DNA of 64,000 nt from Melioribacteraceae bacterium (GCA_015493615.1 WGCV01000044.1:22376-86375), one strand, 5' to 3'; shown: positions 17,467 through 29,275, counted from the stretch's first letter. The notes: generated from the letters alone by a model not told the origin. Program-made: numbers and translations.

Positions 17467-17562
17467 CAAACTTGTTGGGATTTCAATAAACCTGCCGCGA
17501 TGAAGTTGCAATGTTACTCTCTTTAACGGCAAATCTTTAACTTTACAGATAAATTTTTAGCT

Positions 17563-18999
17563 CTAAGCCGCTTTCCTCTTAACAATAACCCCGAGAACCA
17601 TTGCGAGCAAATTGGAGAAAATTACGCCGAGAAGAATGTATAGCGTCCATGCTATGTTCGTAAACAGAACGACCGCAATCATAAAAAGAAGAGTTAAAGT
17701 AAAAACTATCAGCCCGATATTTTCGTCGCTTCTTTTTTGCCGCAAGCCGAGTAAAAATAATCCGAGCAAAGCTCCGTATGTAAATGAAGCAATCCCGAGA
17801 GCAAGTTCAATAACGCTGCTTGAAGAAAACGAAAAAAACATCGCCGAACCAATCAGTAGAAACGCCCACAAAACCGAAAAGCCGCGCGAAATAAAAAGTT
17901 CCTTTTTACTCTCGAGTTTCGTTACATCCGGATAAAACAAATCATAAACCGAAGATGAAGCCATTGAATTAATCGACCCGGCAATTGTTGAAATAGCCGC
18001 GGCGAATACTCCGGCAATAATTAATCCCGAAAAACCGTTCGGAACGTTTCCAATTATAAATTTAACAAAAATCTCGTCCGATTTGATGCCGGTCTTACCG
18101 TAAAAAGCATATAATCCTAATCCGATTATTAGAAATAAAGCCATCTGCAAAAAAACGAGAATTCCGCTTGCAATAACCGCCTTTTTGGCGTCTTTCAATT
18201 TATTGATTGAAAGAAGACGCTGAATTATAAGCTGATCGGTTCCGTGCGAAGCCATTGAAAGAAACGCCCCGCCTATTACTCCGCTAAGCAGTGTATATGG
18301 TTTTGAGAAAAAGTCGGAAAATGAACCGGAGAAGCCGAGATCAATCAACTTAAGTTTATGTTGCGCCGAAGCTAAGGAAAATATTTTATCCAAACCATCA
18401 GGCGAAAGCAAATGCACGATATAAAACCCCGCAAAAAGCGCTCCGCCTATGTAAATAAACATCTGCCAGACGTCCACCCAAATTACGCTTCGCATTCCTC
18501 CGAGCGTTGAATAAAGCAGAGCGATAACGGCGATGATAACTATCGCGTAAAAATAGTTTATGTCGAGCAACAGTTTAAGCGGAATTGCGGTGGCAAAAAG
18601 CCGGACGCCATCGGCGGCGATTCTTGTAAAAAGAAAAGAAACGGAAGCCGCTTTTCTTAATCTTTTACCGAATCGACGTTCAAGAAATTCGTATGAAGTG
18701 GAAAGCTCGCCCTTGAAAAAAGCCGGGAGGAAAAATATCGCCACTAAAATTCTGCCGATAATGTAACCGAAAACGACCTGCAGAAAAGTGAGATTTGTCA
18801 GATAGGATAATCCTGGCACTGAAATAAAAGTAAGCGTGCTTGTTTCGGCGGCGACAATTGAAAACGCCACAGCCCACCACGGAATTTTTCTTGCTCCGAG
18901 AAAGTAATCGTCGGCTGTCGTGATTTTTCGACGCGTAAGGTACCCGATTAAAGGAAGCGAGAAAAGGTAAAGAATAATAACGGCGTAATTAAGCTCCAA
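17563..18999 (-). CDS. Sodium:solute symporter (SSS family)
   Basis: 478 aa of almost continuous hydrophobic segments, about 13 transmembrane helices. The N-terminal motif RRKITTADDYFLGARKIPWWAVAFSIVAAETSTLTF is characteristic of the solute:sodium symporter family, as is the later GGAFLSMASHGTDQLIIQRLLS. These carriers use the sodium gradient to bring sugars, amino acids, vitamins or carboxylates across the inner membrane; the substrate cannot be read from sequence. It is the last gene of a compact minus-strand group after a STAS protein (13 nt gap) and a DUF6913-like protein. The C-terminus is short and basic (VKRKAA). Confidence 0.88.
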   Translation of the reverse strand: MELNYAVIILYLFSLPLIGYLTRRKITTADDYFLGARKIPWWAVAFSIVAAETSTLTFISVPGLSYLTNLTFLQVVFGYIIGRILVAIFFLPAFFKGELSTSYEFLERRFGKRLRKAASVSFLFTRIAADGVRLFATAIPLKLLLDINYFYAIVIIAVIALLYSTLGGMRSVIWVDVWQMFIYIGGALFAGFYIVHLLSPDGLDKIFSLASAQHKLKLIDLGFSGSFSDFFSKPYTLLSGVIGGAFLSMASHGTDQLIIQRLLSINKLKDAKKAVIASGILVFLQMALFLIIGLGLYAFYGKTGIKSDEIFVKFIIGNVPNGFSGLIIAGVFAAAISTIAGSINSMASSSVYDLFYPDVTKLESKKELFISRGFSVLWAFLLIGSAMFFSFSSSSVIELALGIASFTYGALLGLFLLGLRQKRSDENIGLIVFTLTLLFMIAVVLFTNIAWTLYILLGVIFSNLLAMVLGVIVKRKAA

Positions 19000-19012
19000 A
19001 GGAACGCTTCCG

Positions 19013-19372
19013 TTAAATAGTATTTATTATACTCTTGGCGGCGTCAACGGTATCGGCAAGAGTTAAAACTTTGTCTAACTGCGAAATTTCAATCAATGTT
19101 TGAACGCTTTTTCGCGCGCCTGCAATAATTAACTTGCCTCCGATGCCGCGAAGCATTCTGAACGCCAGAAGAATAGCGCTTAATCCCGAACTGTCGCAAT
19201 ATTCAACATCCGAAAGATCAAAAATTAATTTCTTAACATCCTCGGTGTTCAGTAAAATCGTAAGTTCTCCTTTAACCAATCCGGCGATCTGAGAATCAAA
19301 TCTCGGTTCGGTGATTTTAAAAATCACTAAGTCGTTTTCTCTCTTAATTTCGTAGTTGAAATACTCTTCCAT
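19013..19372 (-). CDS. STAS-domain anti-sigma factor antagonist
   Basis: 119 aa, a single STAS domain of the SpoIIAA/RsbV type. The conserved segment DLSDVEYCDSSGLSAILLAFRML carries the Ser-Ser pair, one of which is the phosphorylation site in known antagonists. In that system a kinase/anti-sigma factor phosphorylates the STAS protein and a PP2C phosphatase restores it. Neither partner gene is in the window, so the partner is unknown. It lies between the symporter and the DUF6913-like gene with gaps of 13 and 15 nt, which suggests a shared mRNA. Confidence 0.88.
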   Translation of the reverse strand: MEEYFNYEIKRENDLVIFKITEPRFDSQIAGLVKGELTILLNTEDVKKLIFDLSDVEYCDSSGLSAILLAFRMLRGIGGKLIIAGARKSVQTLIEISQLDKVLTLADTVDAAKSIINTI

Positions 19373-19387
19373 AGCGTTCTCTTAATT

Positions 19388-19927
19388 TTAAAACATCTGT
19401 AGTGAATTTAATAAATTCCTGCAAGAATTTTCATAATTTGTTTTATCGGCGTCAAACAACAAATTAAAAATCTTTTCCGATTTCTCCTTTTCAAAAAGCG
19501 CGATTTTAATTTCCGCTATCGCATTCAGAGCAATCGAGGAATAGAAAGAAGACTCGTTCAAAGTCAAATCGATAAAAATATCAAAGCTCTTTTTCTTCAG
19601 ATTTTCTATCAGAGAGGGCGCCGCCAAGCCCAAGCCGGAAATGGACGCGGAACTAACGGTAATGAATTGGTATTCAAAATTGTTCGGGAGTAAATTCCTT
19701 TTGTGATCGGGCAAAATCAAGGTTACGTTCTTTTTATGAATCTTCACGAAACGGGCTACGTCAAGAGCCGATCTGAAATACAAATCATCTTCCGGCAATA
19801 AAATCAGTACGTCAACGGCATTTTTAAATATATCGGAAAATTTTCTGTCGGGGATTTTGCTTTTCTTAATCTCGCGGGAAAGGAGTTTCTCACCGAGTTT
19901 TATTTTAATGTCGTCAACTATCTTCAA
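19388..19927 (-). CDS. DUF6913-like conserved protein
   Basis: 179 aa, no signal peptide or membrane segment. The layout resembles the Bacteroidota DUF6913 family: a basic N-terminal helix (IKIKLGEKLLSREIKKSKIP), then alternating strand/helix units (VDVLILLPEDDLYFRSALDVARFV, KKNVTLILPDHK) and a central FDIFIDLTLNESSFYSSIALNAIAEIKIALFE block. The fold looks like a Rossmann-type half of a glycosyltransferase-9 protein, but no catalytic motif is visible. The function is unknown. It starts the DUF6913-STAS-symporter group and lies 244 bp downstream of ligA, with a repeat between. The family assignment is from recall and is moderate. Confidence 0.65.
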   Translation of the reverse strand: MKIVDDIKIKLGEKLLSREIKKSKIPDRKFSDIFKNAVDVLILLPEDDLYFRSALDVARFVKIHKKNVTLILPDHKRNLLPNNFEYQFITVSSASISGLGLAAPSLIENLKKKSFDIFIDLTLNESSFYSSIALNAIAEIKIALFEKEKSEKIFNLLFDADKTNYENSCRNLLNSLQMF

Positions 19928-20057
19928 AAGTAAATTAATCCTTATTTTTCAATCTGTTACTAAATTCTTTGAATCCGCATAAATACTGATTTTGAAATTC
20001 TTCTCCCGCTTGTTACATGTCTCAAAATAACAGGTAATGTTCAGCTTAATTTTAACT

Positions 20058-20161
20058 TGTCATTCTGAACGAAGCGTAGCGCAGTGAAGAATCTCTGAAC
20101 TTAAATCTGCGCAAGTATTATCTCTGAGATTCTTCTCCCGCCGGAGCGGTACTCAGAATAA
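20058..20161. repeat. TCATTCTGA-type dispersed repeat
   Basis: TTGTCATTCTGAACGAAGCG on the left and GAGATTCTTCTCCCGCC...CAGAATAACAA on the right form two inverted halves around AAGAATCTC. The same TCATTCTGA/GAATCTC words occur inside MITE-like copies at 11722, 33022 and 56296. It fills the gap between ligA and the DUF6913-like gene. Confidence 0.55.
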
Positions 20162-20171
20162 CAACGAGTAT

Positions 20172-22193
<2,022 letters not shown>

Positions 22194-22201
22194 CTAACTA
22201 C

Positions 22202-23011
22202 TCATTTCCGGATTAAACCGTTTCTCGTAAGAATTAAATTTTTAACCTGACCTTTTTTCCCCGTGAAATTAACGGGTTTATCATTGACGTTTACCTTTAC
22301 TCCGGCAGCATTTCCGATTACCAATCTCAAAGTATCCTTTACCGAGATAATTCTGCTGACTTCAGGGACAAGCGTAAACTCCTCGGTTTTTGCATTATCA
22401 ATCCTGGCGCGAATCCAAACCGTGTCCGAACCGGAAAGCTCGACCTTGAACGGTTTTTTCTCTTTTATCTTTGCAGCGGACTGAGGTTCAACCTCGGCTT
22501 TCGGTTTTTCAACTTTAGCGGGGGAATATTTTCGCTCTACAACAATTTCCTCTTTACCGCCGGGGACGAAAACAAAGTACAATATTACAAGAAGCAGTAT
22601 TCCGCCGATTACATAAAAATAAATAGCGTTCTTCTTTTTCTCCGGAGTTTCCCTATCGCGGGGTTTAACAACCGAAGAATCGACAAATGATTTATCAGAC
22701 TCAACTTCTTCGTTGGCAGGTTTATCCTCAATTTTTTCAGCGCTTTCATCTTCATTAAAATCGGAGCCTTCCTTTGCCAAATCAAATTTATGTAAAATTT
22801 CCTCCGGATTTAAACCAATCTCGGCGGCGTATTCCCGAATAAACGCCCGCACATAAACTTCGGGCATTATTGAAAAATTTCCCGTTTCAATCGCTTCCAA
22901 AAATTTTTTGTCGATTCGGGTACGGGCGTGAAGCTCGTCAATCGATAGTCCTTTGCTTTCTCTTTGAGCTTTTAATTCCGAAGCAAATTTTTTAAGAATG
23001 TCATTAGCCAT
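22202..23011 (-). CDS. RodZ-like membrane protein with N-terminal HTH
   Basis: 269 aa. The N-terminal xenobiotic-response-type helix-turn-helix (LKAQRESKGLSIDELHARTRIDKKFLEAIE, about 10-75) matches the HTH_25 domain of RodZ. A charged linker leads to one transmembrane helix (about 128-148, IYFYVIGGILLLVILYFVFV). The periplasmic C-terminal domain (about 190-265, DTVWIRARIDNAKTEEFTL, LRLVIGNAAGVKVNVNDKPV) is DUF4115-like. RodZ links the MreB cytoskeleton to the cell-wall elongation machinery, but the ID here rests on domain order. It sits between rsmB and ligA with 11-nt gaps. Confidence 0.82.
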   Translation of the reverse strand: MANDILKKFASELKAQRESKGLSIDELHARTRIDKKFLEAIETGNFSIMPEVYVRAFIREYAAEIGLNPEEILHKFDLAKEGSDFNEDESAEKIEDKPANEEVESDKSFVDSSVVKPRDRETPEKKKNAIYFYVIGGILLLVILYFVFVPGGKEEIVVERKYSPAKVEKPKAEVEPQSAAKIKEKKPFKVELSGSDTVWIRARIDNAKTEEFTLVPEVSRIISVKDTLRLVIGNAAGVKVNVNDKPVNFTGKKGQVKNLILTRNGLIRK

Positions 23012-23022
23012 AATATTATCCG

Positions 23023-24396
23023 TTATCTTACTCTTTTTAATTTAGCCGCAAATGAGCCGTCCATATTGTGTCGGTGAGGAAATGTTTCCACACAGCCGCT
23101 TTTCCCTACCAGTTCCCCGGGGAAAACGGTTTTGGCGTCAACAAGTTCAAAATCCAAATTCTCATCAAGGAATGTTTGAATAATCTCAAAATTTTCTTCC
23201 GGTTCGATAGTGCAAGTGCTGTAAACAATAAATCCGCCCGGCTTAACAAGTTCAGCCGCTTTCCTCAGCAAATCTATCTGCAATGGGTTCAGGTTTCTGA
23301 TATCCTTAATTTCCCTTTTCCATTTTATGTCGGGTTTCTTTTTTAATGTTCCGAGACCAGAGCAGGGAGCGTCCACCAGAACCCTGTCGAAAAGTTCTTT
23401 GTCCTCAAAATCAAGCGCGTCAACGGCAATTGTTTTAACGTTCTTGATATTCAGCCGCTCTAAATTTTTTCTTAAAATATTAAGCCGGCTTTCATATTTA
23501 TCAAGCGCGACAATCTCCCCTTTGTTATTCATCAAATCGGCAAGAAGCGCGGTTTTTCCACCGGGAGCCGAACACATATCAAGCGTCCGGCTCTCCTCAT
23601 TCGGCTCAAGCAAATAGCAAGGCAAGCCGGTGCTTTCATCCTGAATTGTAAAATATCCTTTTTTAAAATATTCCCAATCGGCGACATTGGTCATCGACTT
23701 TAATCTTAAATAGCCGGGCAAATATTTTGTGTCTTCAAAATCAATATCGACTTTCTGCAGAAGTTCCTTCAATTCAAAAGGATTGCTCTTAATATTATTA
23801 ACTCTTACGGTTAAACTCGGTCTTTCATTGTTGGCGATAACAAGCTTTTCGGTAAAATCCTTTCCGTAGCGCCTTACCCAACGTTTAACCATCCAGACCG
23901 GATGCGAATAATAATTACTCAAGTAGTAAACGGGATCATCTCCGGGCTTTGCATAATTAATTTTGTCTTTGCTCCGGATTATATTCCGCAAAACGGCATT
24001 AGTGAGATTTGCCGCCTTTTGTCCCTGCAATTTTTTAATGTATTCAACCGCGTCGTTAACTATCGCGTACTCGGGGATTCTATCGAGAAAAAGTATTTGG
24101 TAAACCGCTACTCTCAGAGCGTTTTTTATATCCGAAATACTTTTAGCGTATTGTCCTTTGTAAAAGCCTGTCAAAACCCAATCGAGACGAATCATCCACC
24201 TGATTACCCCATGCACTAATTCGTAAAGCAGCGCTTTATCCTGCGGGGAAAGGGAGGAATTCCTAAGCTCCGAATCAATTAACTTATCGAGATAAGCGTC
24301 TGTTTTATCTATTCTGTTCAGAATCTTTACCGCTAATCCGCGAGGACCGTTAAAAATACTCGATTGCTCTATTTTATTCTCATTATTTTCGTTCAT
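23023..24396 (-). CDS. rsmB: 16S rRNA (cytosine-967-C5)-methyltransferase
   Basis: 457 aa. Methylates a cytosine of helix 31 in 16S rRNA with S-adenosylmethionine. A NusB-like RNA-binding domain occupies about 18-150 (AVKILNRIDKTDAYLDKLID, YELVHGVIRW). The Rossmann methyltransferase domain follows, with the SAM loop LDMCSAPGGKTALLADL, VLVDAPCSGLGTLKKKPDIKW carrying the first conserved Cys near residue 345, and VYSTCTIEPEEN carrying the catalytic-pair Cys near 395. The C-terminus DGSFAAKLKRV is typical. It is the first gene of the minus-strand group rsmB-rodZ-ligA. Confidence 0.92.
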   Translation of the reverse strand: MNENNENKIEQSSIFNGPRGLAVKILNRIDKTDAYLDKLIDSELRNSSLSPQDKALLYELVHGVIRWMIRLDWVLTGFYKGQYAKSISDIKNALRVAVYQILFLDRIPEYAIVNDAVEYIKKLQGQKAANLTNAVLRNIIRSKDKINYAKPGDDPVYYLSNYYSHPVWMVKRWVRRYGKDFTEKLVIANNERPSLTVRVNNIKSNPFELKELLQKVDIDFEDTKYLPGYLRLKSMTNVADWEYFKKGYFTIQDESTGLPCYLLEPNEESRTLDMCSAPGGKTALLADLMNNKGEIVALDKYESRLNILRKNLERLNIKNVKTIAVDALDFEDKELFDRVLVDAPCSGLGTLKKKPDIKWKREIKDIRNLNPLQIDLLRKAAELVKPGGFIVYSTCTIEPEENFEIIQTFLDENLDFELVDAKTVFPGELVGKSGCVETFPHRHNMDGSFAAKLKRVR

Positions 24397-24763
24397 TGTA
24401 TCCTTTAATTTAATCTTAAAAAATACAAAATTTTTTACGATAGAGTTCCGAAAAATTACGTTACTGTCTTGTCGGTTTCTTTGTGCGATATGATTAAAAT
24501 TACCGGTTGCCGGTGTAAATTGACAATATACTCGGTTTTATTCACAAAAATAAGAAGAATCTAATCTTTTCAACCAATCATCAAAAAAAATAGAACACGA
24601 ATGACACGGATTTGTTATGATTTACGCAGATTCAAAATAAACTTCTAAACTCATAAACGCTTTGTCCGCCAAGCTGGACTATGGTTTACCGCGATAGGTT
24701 ATTTTTTGGTTGAATGATTTAACGGATGACTGTATGAAAAATTTTAACAGAAGAAAATCCCGA
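24397..24763. other. Intergenic region with dispersed repeat copy
   Basis: 367 bp between two minus-strand genes. It contains the second copy of the AATAGAACAC repeat family (24589-24645; first copy at 10971) and a GGTTTACCGCGATAGG motif near 24677, related to sequences near 15790 and 36055. No RNA gene or supported promoter was found. Confidence 0.5.
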
Positions 24764-26983
24764 TTAGTTTTCTTCTTCAGATTTATCTGTTTCATTAAAA
24801 ATAAGATTGAACGTCGTTCCTTTCCCCACTTCGGTTTCAACCGTGATATCTATCTTATTAATAATTGCGTATTTTTTCACAAGCGCCAATCCGAGTCCGT
24901 TACCCTCAAACTTTCGTGTGTATCCCTGCATTTCCTGTGAAAAAGCGTCAAAGAGATTCGGCAGATATTCCTCCTTAATTCCTATTCCCGTGTCGGAAAT
25001 TGAAACTACCAGCCTGTTTTGCTCGTCTCTGTTGAATACAACTTTCACGTAACCTTTCTCGGTATATTTAATTGCGTTATCAATCAGATTGGATAAAATT
25101 TGCCTCATGGAAAATTCATCCACGTATGCCGTAGTATCTACTTCGGGAGTTTCGATAATCAACCGCAAACCTTTTCCTTCGGCTATCGGCATTAATTCCA
25201 TACTTAGTCGTCTCAAAATATCAGAGAACAAATCGTACTTGTGCAGATGCGCTTCATACGAACCGGTCTGCAAATCAGCCATGTTCAGAATCAGTTCAAC
25301 AGTTCGCACTATTCTTTGACTGGCGTTTTCAATCGCCTTAAAGCTCAATTGCATATCTTCGTCCATCTGATCGTCAAGGTCTAACCTCACAAGGCTGGTG
25401 TGGCTGAGTATCGTATTTATCGGAGTTCTGATTTCATGAGACATTTGAGCCAGAAATTCGGATTTCATCTTGTTTGCGGCGTCCGCTTTTCTTTTGGCTT
25501 CTTCAAGCTCCTCTTCCCTTCTCTTCTTTTCGTCAAGTTCAATTTCTAAATCGCGCGCTACTTTCTCAAGGGCTTGTGTTCTTTCTTCCACAAGATTTTC
25601 GAGTTCCTGTTCATACTTTATCAATTCCTCTTCAGCAATCTTTTTATATGTAATATCTTTCAGAGAACCGATTTTTCTAATCGGTTCGCCGGAGTTGTTT
25701 TTTATGAAAGAAAAATTATCTTCGACGTAAACATACCGCCCCTTTTTATTTCTTATTCTGTACTCCAAAGTTCCGGATTCGGCTCTATGTAATAACGCTT
25801 CTTTTTCACGAATATCATACATCTCTCTATCTTCCGGATGAATAAGGGATTTCATTTTATCGAGTGTAAATCCATCTATCTCGGAACTTTTGTAACCGAT
25901 AACATTTTCAGCTCTTCCTTCGATTATCACACTATTCTTCTGCAGATTAATGTTATAAACTAAAATTCCTGTTTTTTTACTAACCGTCTCGAATAAAGCT
26001 TTCTGTTCAATAAGTTTATTGTTTGCCCGTTTATCGATTCTATAAAACAAAAAGGTAGCGGCAAAAATAAACAGAAAAAGCAGAGCGTCTAAATTCAGAA
26101 AACTGTTCTGAACTTTGTCCAATTCTTTGAAAACATAAGTAGTCGGCACGGTAATAACAAGAAACCATTTGCGGTTAGGCAAATTTATTGTTGAAACAGT
26201 TGCAAGATATTTGACAACACCATTGTCATTGTCCGTTGAATCGACAAAAGAAAGTTTAGAATATTCGACTTGTCCGGAATGAGTTAATGAACTAAAAAAC
26301 TCCATCTTGGCATTTGCTTTATTAAATCTGCTTAATCTGTCCCCAATCTCGTTTTTATAGGGAGAATAAAGAATTCTTCCGTCTTGGGAAATCAAATATG
26401 GTAAAATCTGATTCAAATAATTTTGCGGAATTAAATAATTATGCGAAATAACAACCGGATCGACTAAAAAACTAATCACGCCGAAAAATTTGCCGTTGTC
26501 GCTAAAAACGGGATATGCAAATGAAATAGCCCAAAATCCCTGAACTGTTTTAAAAATATCGCTTACGTAAGGAACTCTTTCTTTTAGAATAATTCGGTTA
26601 TGCTTTTGATACGAAACGTCCTTCCCTATTACTTCGTCTTTATTTTTCGACGTAGTATAAATAATAATCCCGTTGGTGTCCAATCTTGTAACGTCTTTAA
26701 TTAAATTCTTATGATTGTAATAATATTTCTCAATAACGATTTTTCCCTTCGCCGTCATCTTCTGAATTTCGGGGAATGAGGATAAAGTTCCCAAATCGTC
26801 AAATCTCTTGGATGCAAAATCGGAAATTGCATTTTCCGTCATCATGGAAAGTGAGCGAAGAGTTGAGTATTCTTTGTTTACTAATTTTGCTTTACTGTTG
26901 TCATAAATTTGAAAGGAAAGGAAGCCCAAGAGCGAAATGAAGATAAATAGGAGCAATATGTAAATTACTTTTGGGCTTTTCAT
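24764..26983 (-). CDS. Membrane sensor histidine kinase (Cache-PAS-HisKA-HATPase)
   Basis: 739 aa. Transmembrane helix 1 (about 6-27) and helix 2 (about 292-312) bracket a ~260-residue periplasmic sensor domain of the double-Cache type (VTRLDTNGIIIYTTS, FWAISFAYPVF, VISFLVDPVV). Next come a PAS domain (about 330-445, with the PAC block YRIRNKKGRYVYVEDN), a coiled coil (about 455-500), the phospho-acceptor MSHEIRTPIN with His near 516, and a HATPase with N box QILSNLIDNAIKY, G1 DTGIGI and G2 GNGLGLALV. It should autophosphorylate in response to an extracytoplasmic ligand. No response-regulator gene is adjacent, so it is an orphan kinase here. Ligand and target are unknown. Confidence 0.9.
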   Translation of the reverse strand: MKSPKVIYILLLFIFISLLGFLSFQIYDNSKAKLVNKEYSTLRSLSMMTENAISDFASKRFDDLGTLSSFPEIQKMTAKGKIVIEKYYYNHKNLIKDVTRLDTNGIIIYTTSKNKDEVIGKDVSYQKHNRIILKERVPYVSDIFKTVQGFWAISFAYPVFSDNGKFFGVISFLVDPVVISHNYLIPQNYLNQILPYLISQDGRILYSPYKNEIGDRLSRFNKANAKMEFFSSLTHSGQVEYSKLSFVDSTDNDNGVVKYLATVSTINLPNRKWFLVITVPTTYVFKELDKVQNSFLNLDALLFLFIFAATFLFYRIDKRANNKLIEQKALFETVSKKTGILVYNINLQKNSVIIEGRAENVIGYKSSEIDGFTLDKMKSLIHPEDREMYDIREKEALLHRAESGTLEYRIRNKKGRYVYVEDNFSFIKNNSGEPIRKIGSLKDITYKKIAEEELIKYEQELENLVEERTQALEKVARDLEIELDEKKRREEELEEAKRKADAANKMKSEFLAQMSHEIRTPINTILSHTSLVRLDLDDQMDEDMQLSFKAIENASQRIVRTVELILNMADLQTGSYEAHLHKYDLFSDILRRLSMELMPIAEGKGLRLIIETPEVDTTAYVDEFSMRQILSNLIDNAIKYTEKGYVKVVFNRDEQNRLVVSISDTGIGIKEEYLPNLFDAFSQEMQGYTRKFEGNGLGLALVKKYAIINKIDITVETEVGKGTTFNLIFNETDKSEEEN

Positions 26984-27081
26984 TTATATTTATATATTAT
27001 TACTTTATTATCGGATTAAAAAAAAAAAAGTTTAATTTTTTCTTAAAATATTATAAAGAGTACAAATAACAGGAGCGCACA

Positions 27082-28008
27082 ATGCACCCTCTCAAAATTA
27101 AAAATTTAACTAAAAATTTTGGCGAACTTTGCGCCGTAAATCACATAAGTTTTGACGTTCCGGAGAACTCAATTTTCGGATTAATCGGTCGAAACGGCGC
27201 AGGCAAAACCACAACTATCAGAATGTTAATGAATATATACCTTCCCGATGAAGGTGAAATTATTTTCAGAGGCGAGAAGATTACTCCCGAATTTAAAGAT
27301 TACGTAGGATATCTACCGGAAGAACGCGGACTTTACAAAAAGATGAGCGTTATCGACACGCTTCTTTTCTTTGCCGAGATTAAAGGGAAATCCGGTTCGG
27401 CAGTTAAAAAGAAAGCTTACGAATATTTGGAGCGTTTTGAACTCCTCGATAGAGCTTCATCTAAAATACAGGATTTATCAAAAGGTAATCAGCAGAAGAT
27501 ACAATTTATCTCAACGATTCTTCACGACCCCGATTTTATTATACTTGACGAACCGTTCTCCGGTTTGGACCCGATTAATACCGAATTACTTAAAGACATA
27601 ATTCTTGAAATGAAAGGGAAAAACAAAGTCATAATCCTTTCGACTCACCTAATGGACTACGCAGAAAAACTTTGCGACCACATCGCAATGATTGATCACG
27701 GAAAATTAATTTTACACGGCGATCTTGAAGAAATCAAGAAAAAGTTTTCGGAAGGAAAAATCACCGTAATTCACGAAGGAGATATTTCGTTTATAAATCA
27801 ACTCCCCTACGTACAAAAAGTTGCCGATTTCGGCAACCGTACTGAAATAAAAGTTAACGACTCGCATCATACTCAGGACTTGCTTAAAACGCTCGTCGAA
27901 CGAAATGTGATAATCAACAAATTTTCAGCCAACGAAACATCGCTTCACGAAATATTTGTTGAACTTGCGGAGAACACCGGCTCGGAACAATTAAAGGGAG
28001 AATTTTAA
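27082..28008 (+). CDS. ABC transporter ATP-binding protein, NatA-like
   Basis: 308 aa. Walker A is GRNGAGKT (36-43), the signature is LSKGNQQKIQ near 131, and Walker B with the following Glu is FIILDEPFSGLDP near 155; the switch His is in ILSTHLMDYA. A C-terminal extension of ~80 residues is typical of NatA/CcmA-type ATPases. The LSKGNQQK form of the signature, in place of LSGGQ, is common in the NatA/YhaQ branch. It is separated from the permease gene by one nucleotide, so the pair forms an exporter. NatAB of Bacillus extrudes Na+, but substrates of relatives vary, so the substrate is left open. Confidence 0.9.
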   Translation: MHPLKIKNLTKNFGELCAVNHISFDVPENSIFGLIGRNGAGKTTTIRMLMNIYLPDEGEIIFRGEKITPEFKDYVGYLPEERGLYKKMSVIDTLLFFAEIKGKSGSAVKKKAYEYLERFELLDRASSKIQDLSKGNQQKIQFISTILHDPDFIILDEPFSGLDPINTELLKDIILEMKGKNKVIILSTHLMDYAEKLCDHIAMIDHGKLILHGDLEEIKKKFSEGKITVIHEGDISFINQLPYVQKVADFGNRTEIKVNDSHHTQDLLKTLVERNVIINKFSANETSLHEIFVELAENTGSEQLKGEF

Positions 28009-28009
28009 T

Positions 28010-29275
28010 ATGAACACAAATAAAGTTAAAGGAATAATAAAAAGAGAGCTTAAGGATAAACTTTTCGCAAAGAGTTTTATAATTATGACGTTGCTGATTC
28101 CCGGCATTATAATTTTGTCAATAGGAATTCAGGCTTGGGTGAACAGCTACGAAGAGGAGTCGGCAAGTAAAGCGCTTATCGTTTCGGAAATCCCCGGACT
28201 GACCAAAGAAATAAAAGAAGAATTTAAACAGGATAAATCGATTAAAGCGAAAGACTACATTATTTCGTACGATGAAATGAGCAGAGCTGATTTTGAGAAA
28301 AGTATAAAAAAACTTAAACCGCTTTTGTTGGACGAATCGTTAAACGGAATAATTTTTATCCCGAAGATGGCTTTAAAAAATAAGGAATTGATATACTATT
28401 CAAAAAATCCGAAAAACAGAGCTTTGAAAAGCAAACTGGGAAGCGTAATTAACAATGTTTTAGTCGCCAAATATTTTTCGGGCAGAGAGCTGAATAAGGC
28501 GGATATTGCATTTGCCAAAAAACCGATTGACTTTAATTCCATGAAAGTAAGCGCGGAAAAAATCCAGGAGGAAGGTTTCGGACCGGAAATTTTGTCTTTC
28601 GGTTTTACCTTTTTGCTCTATATGGGATTGATGCTTTCGGGCACATTAATTTTACGCTCGGTTATTGAAGAAAAAAGCAATCGCATCGTCGAAGTTCTTC
28701 TTTCATCGGTAAGCAGCGGCGATTTAATGGTAGGCAAAATTATCGGCGCATCAATTACCTCTTTAGCTCAAATGTTTATTTGGCTTGTTCCGGTAATAAT
28801 AATTTTTTCAACGTCATGGTTCATGCTTCCTGTCAAATTTACTTTTTCAATTTCCATCTGGGAATGGCTTTATTTCTTCCTAAACTTTCTGATTGGAATA
28901 GTTACGTTCCTAGGTCTATTCGCGGCAGTCGGAGCAATTTTCGACAACGATCAGGATGCGCAGTCAGGTTTGTGGCCCGTAATGATGTTAATTATGATTC
29001 CCTTTTTCATTGCGCTGTCGGTTGGGAATAATCCCGACAACTCGCTTGCCGTCTGGACTTCCGTGCTTCCCTTTTCGTCAATAATTGTAATGCCGGCAAG
29101 AATGACGCTTGTTGACGTTCCCGTTTATCAATTTGTTATTTCGATTGTTGTTAATCTTGCAACGTTGATTGTTATTTTCCCTATCGCCGGAAAAATTTAC
29201 AGAATAGGAATTTTAATGACGGGGAAAAAACCGACTTGGAAAGAAGTTGCAGGCTGGGTTAAACTGAAAAGTTAG
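28010..29275 (+). CDS. ABC transporter permease, NatB/YhaP-like
   Basis: 421 aa. One transmembrane helix near the N-terminus (about 21-42, SFIIMTLLIPGIIILSIGI) precedes an extracytoplasmic domain of about 150 residues (KALIVSEIPGL, DIAFAKKPIDFNSM). At least five more helices follow after residue 195, including LLYMGLMLSGTLI, with the coupling segment RSVIEEKSNRIVEVLLSSVSSGDLMVGKIIG that is diagnostic for ABC-2 type permeases of the NatB group. It is the membrane partner of the preceding ATPase (27082-28008). No regulatory gene is attached. Confidence 0.88.
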   Translation: MNTNKVKGIIKRELKDKLFAKSFIIMTLLIPGIIILSIGIQAWVNSYEEESASKALIVSEIPGLTKEIKEEFKQDKSIKAKDYIISYDEMSRADFEKSIKKLKPLLLDESLNGIIFIPKMALKNKELIYYSKNPKNRALKSKLGSVINNVLVAKYFSGRELNKADIAFAKKPIDFNSMKVSAEKIQEEGFGPEILSFGFTFLLYMGLMLSGTLILRSVIEEKSNRIVEVLLSSVSSGDLMVGKIIGASITSLAQMFIWLVPVIIIFSTSWFMLPVKFTFSISIWEWLYFFLNFLIGIVTFLGLFAAVGAIFDNDQDAQSGLWPVMMLIMIPFFIALSVGNNPDNSLAVWTSVLPFSSIIVMPARMTLVDVPVYQFVISIVVNLATLIVIFPIAGKIYRIGILMTGKKPTWKEVAGWVKLKS

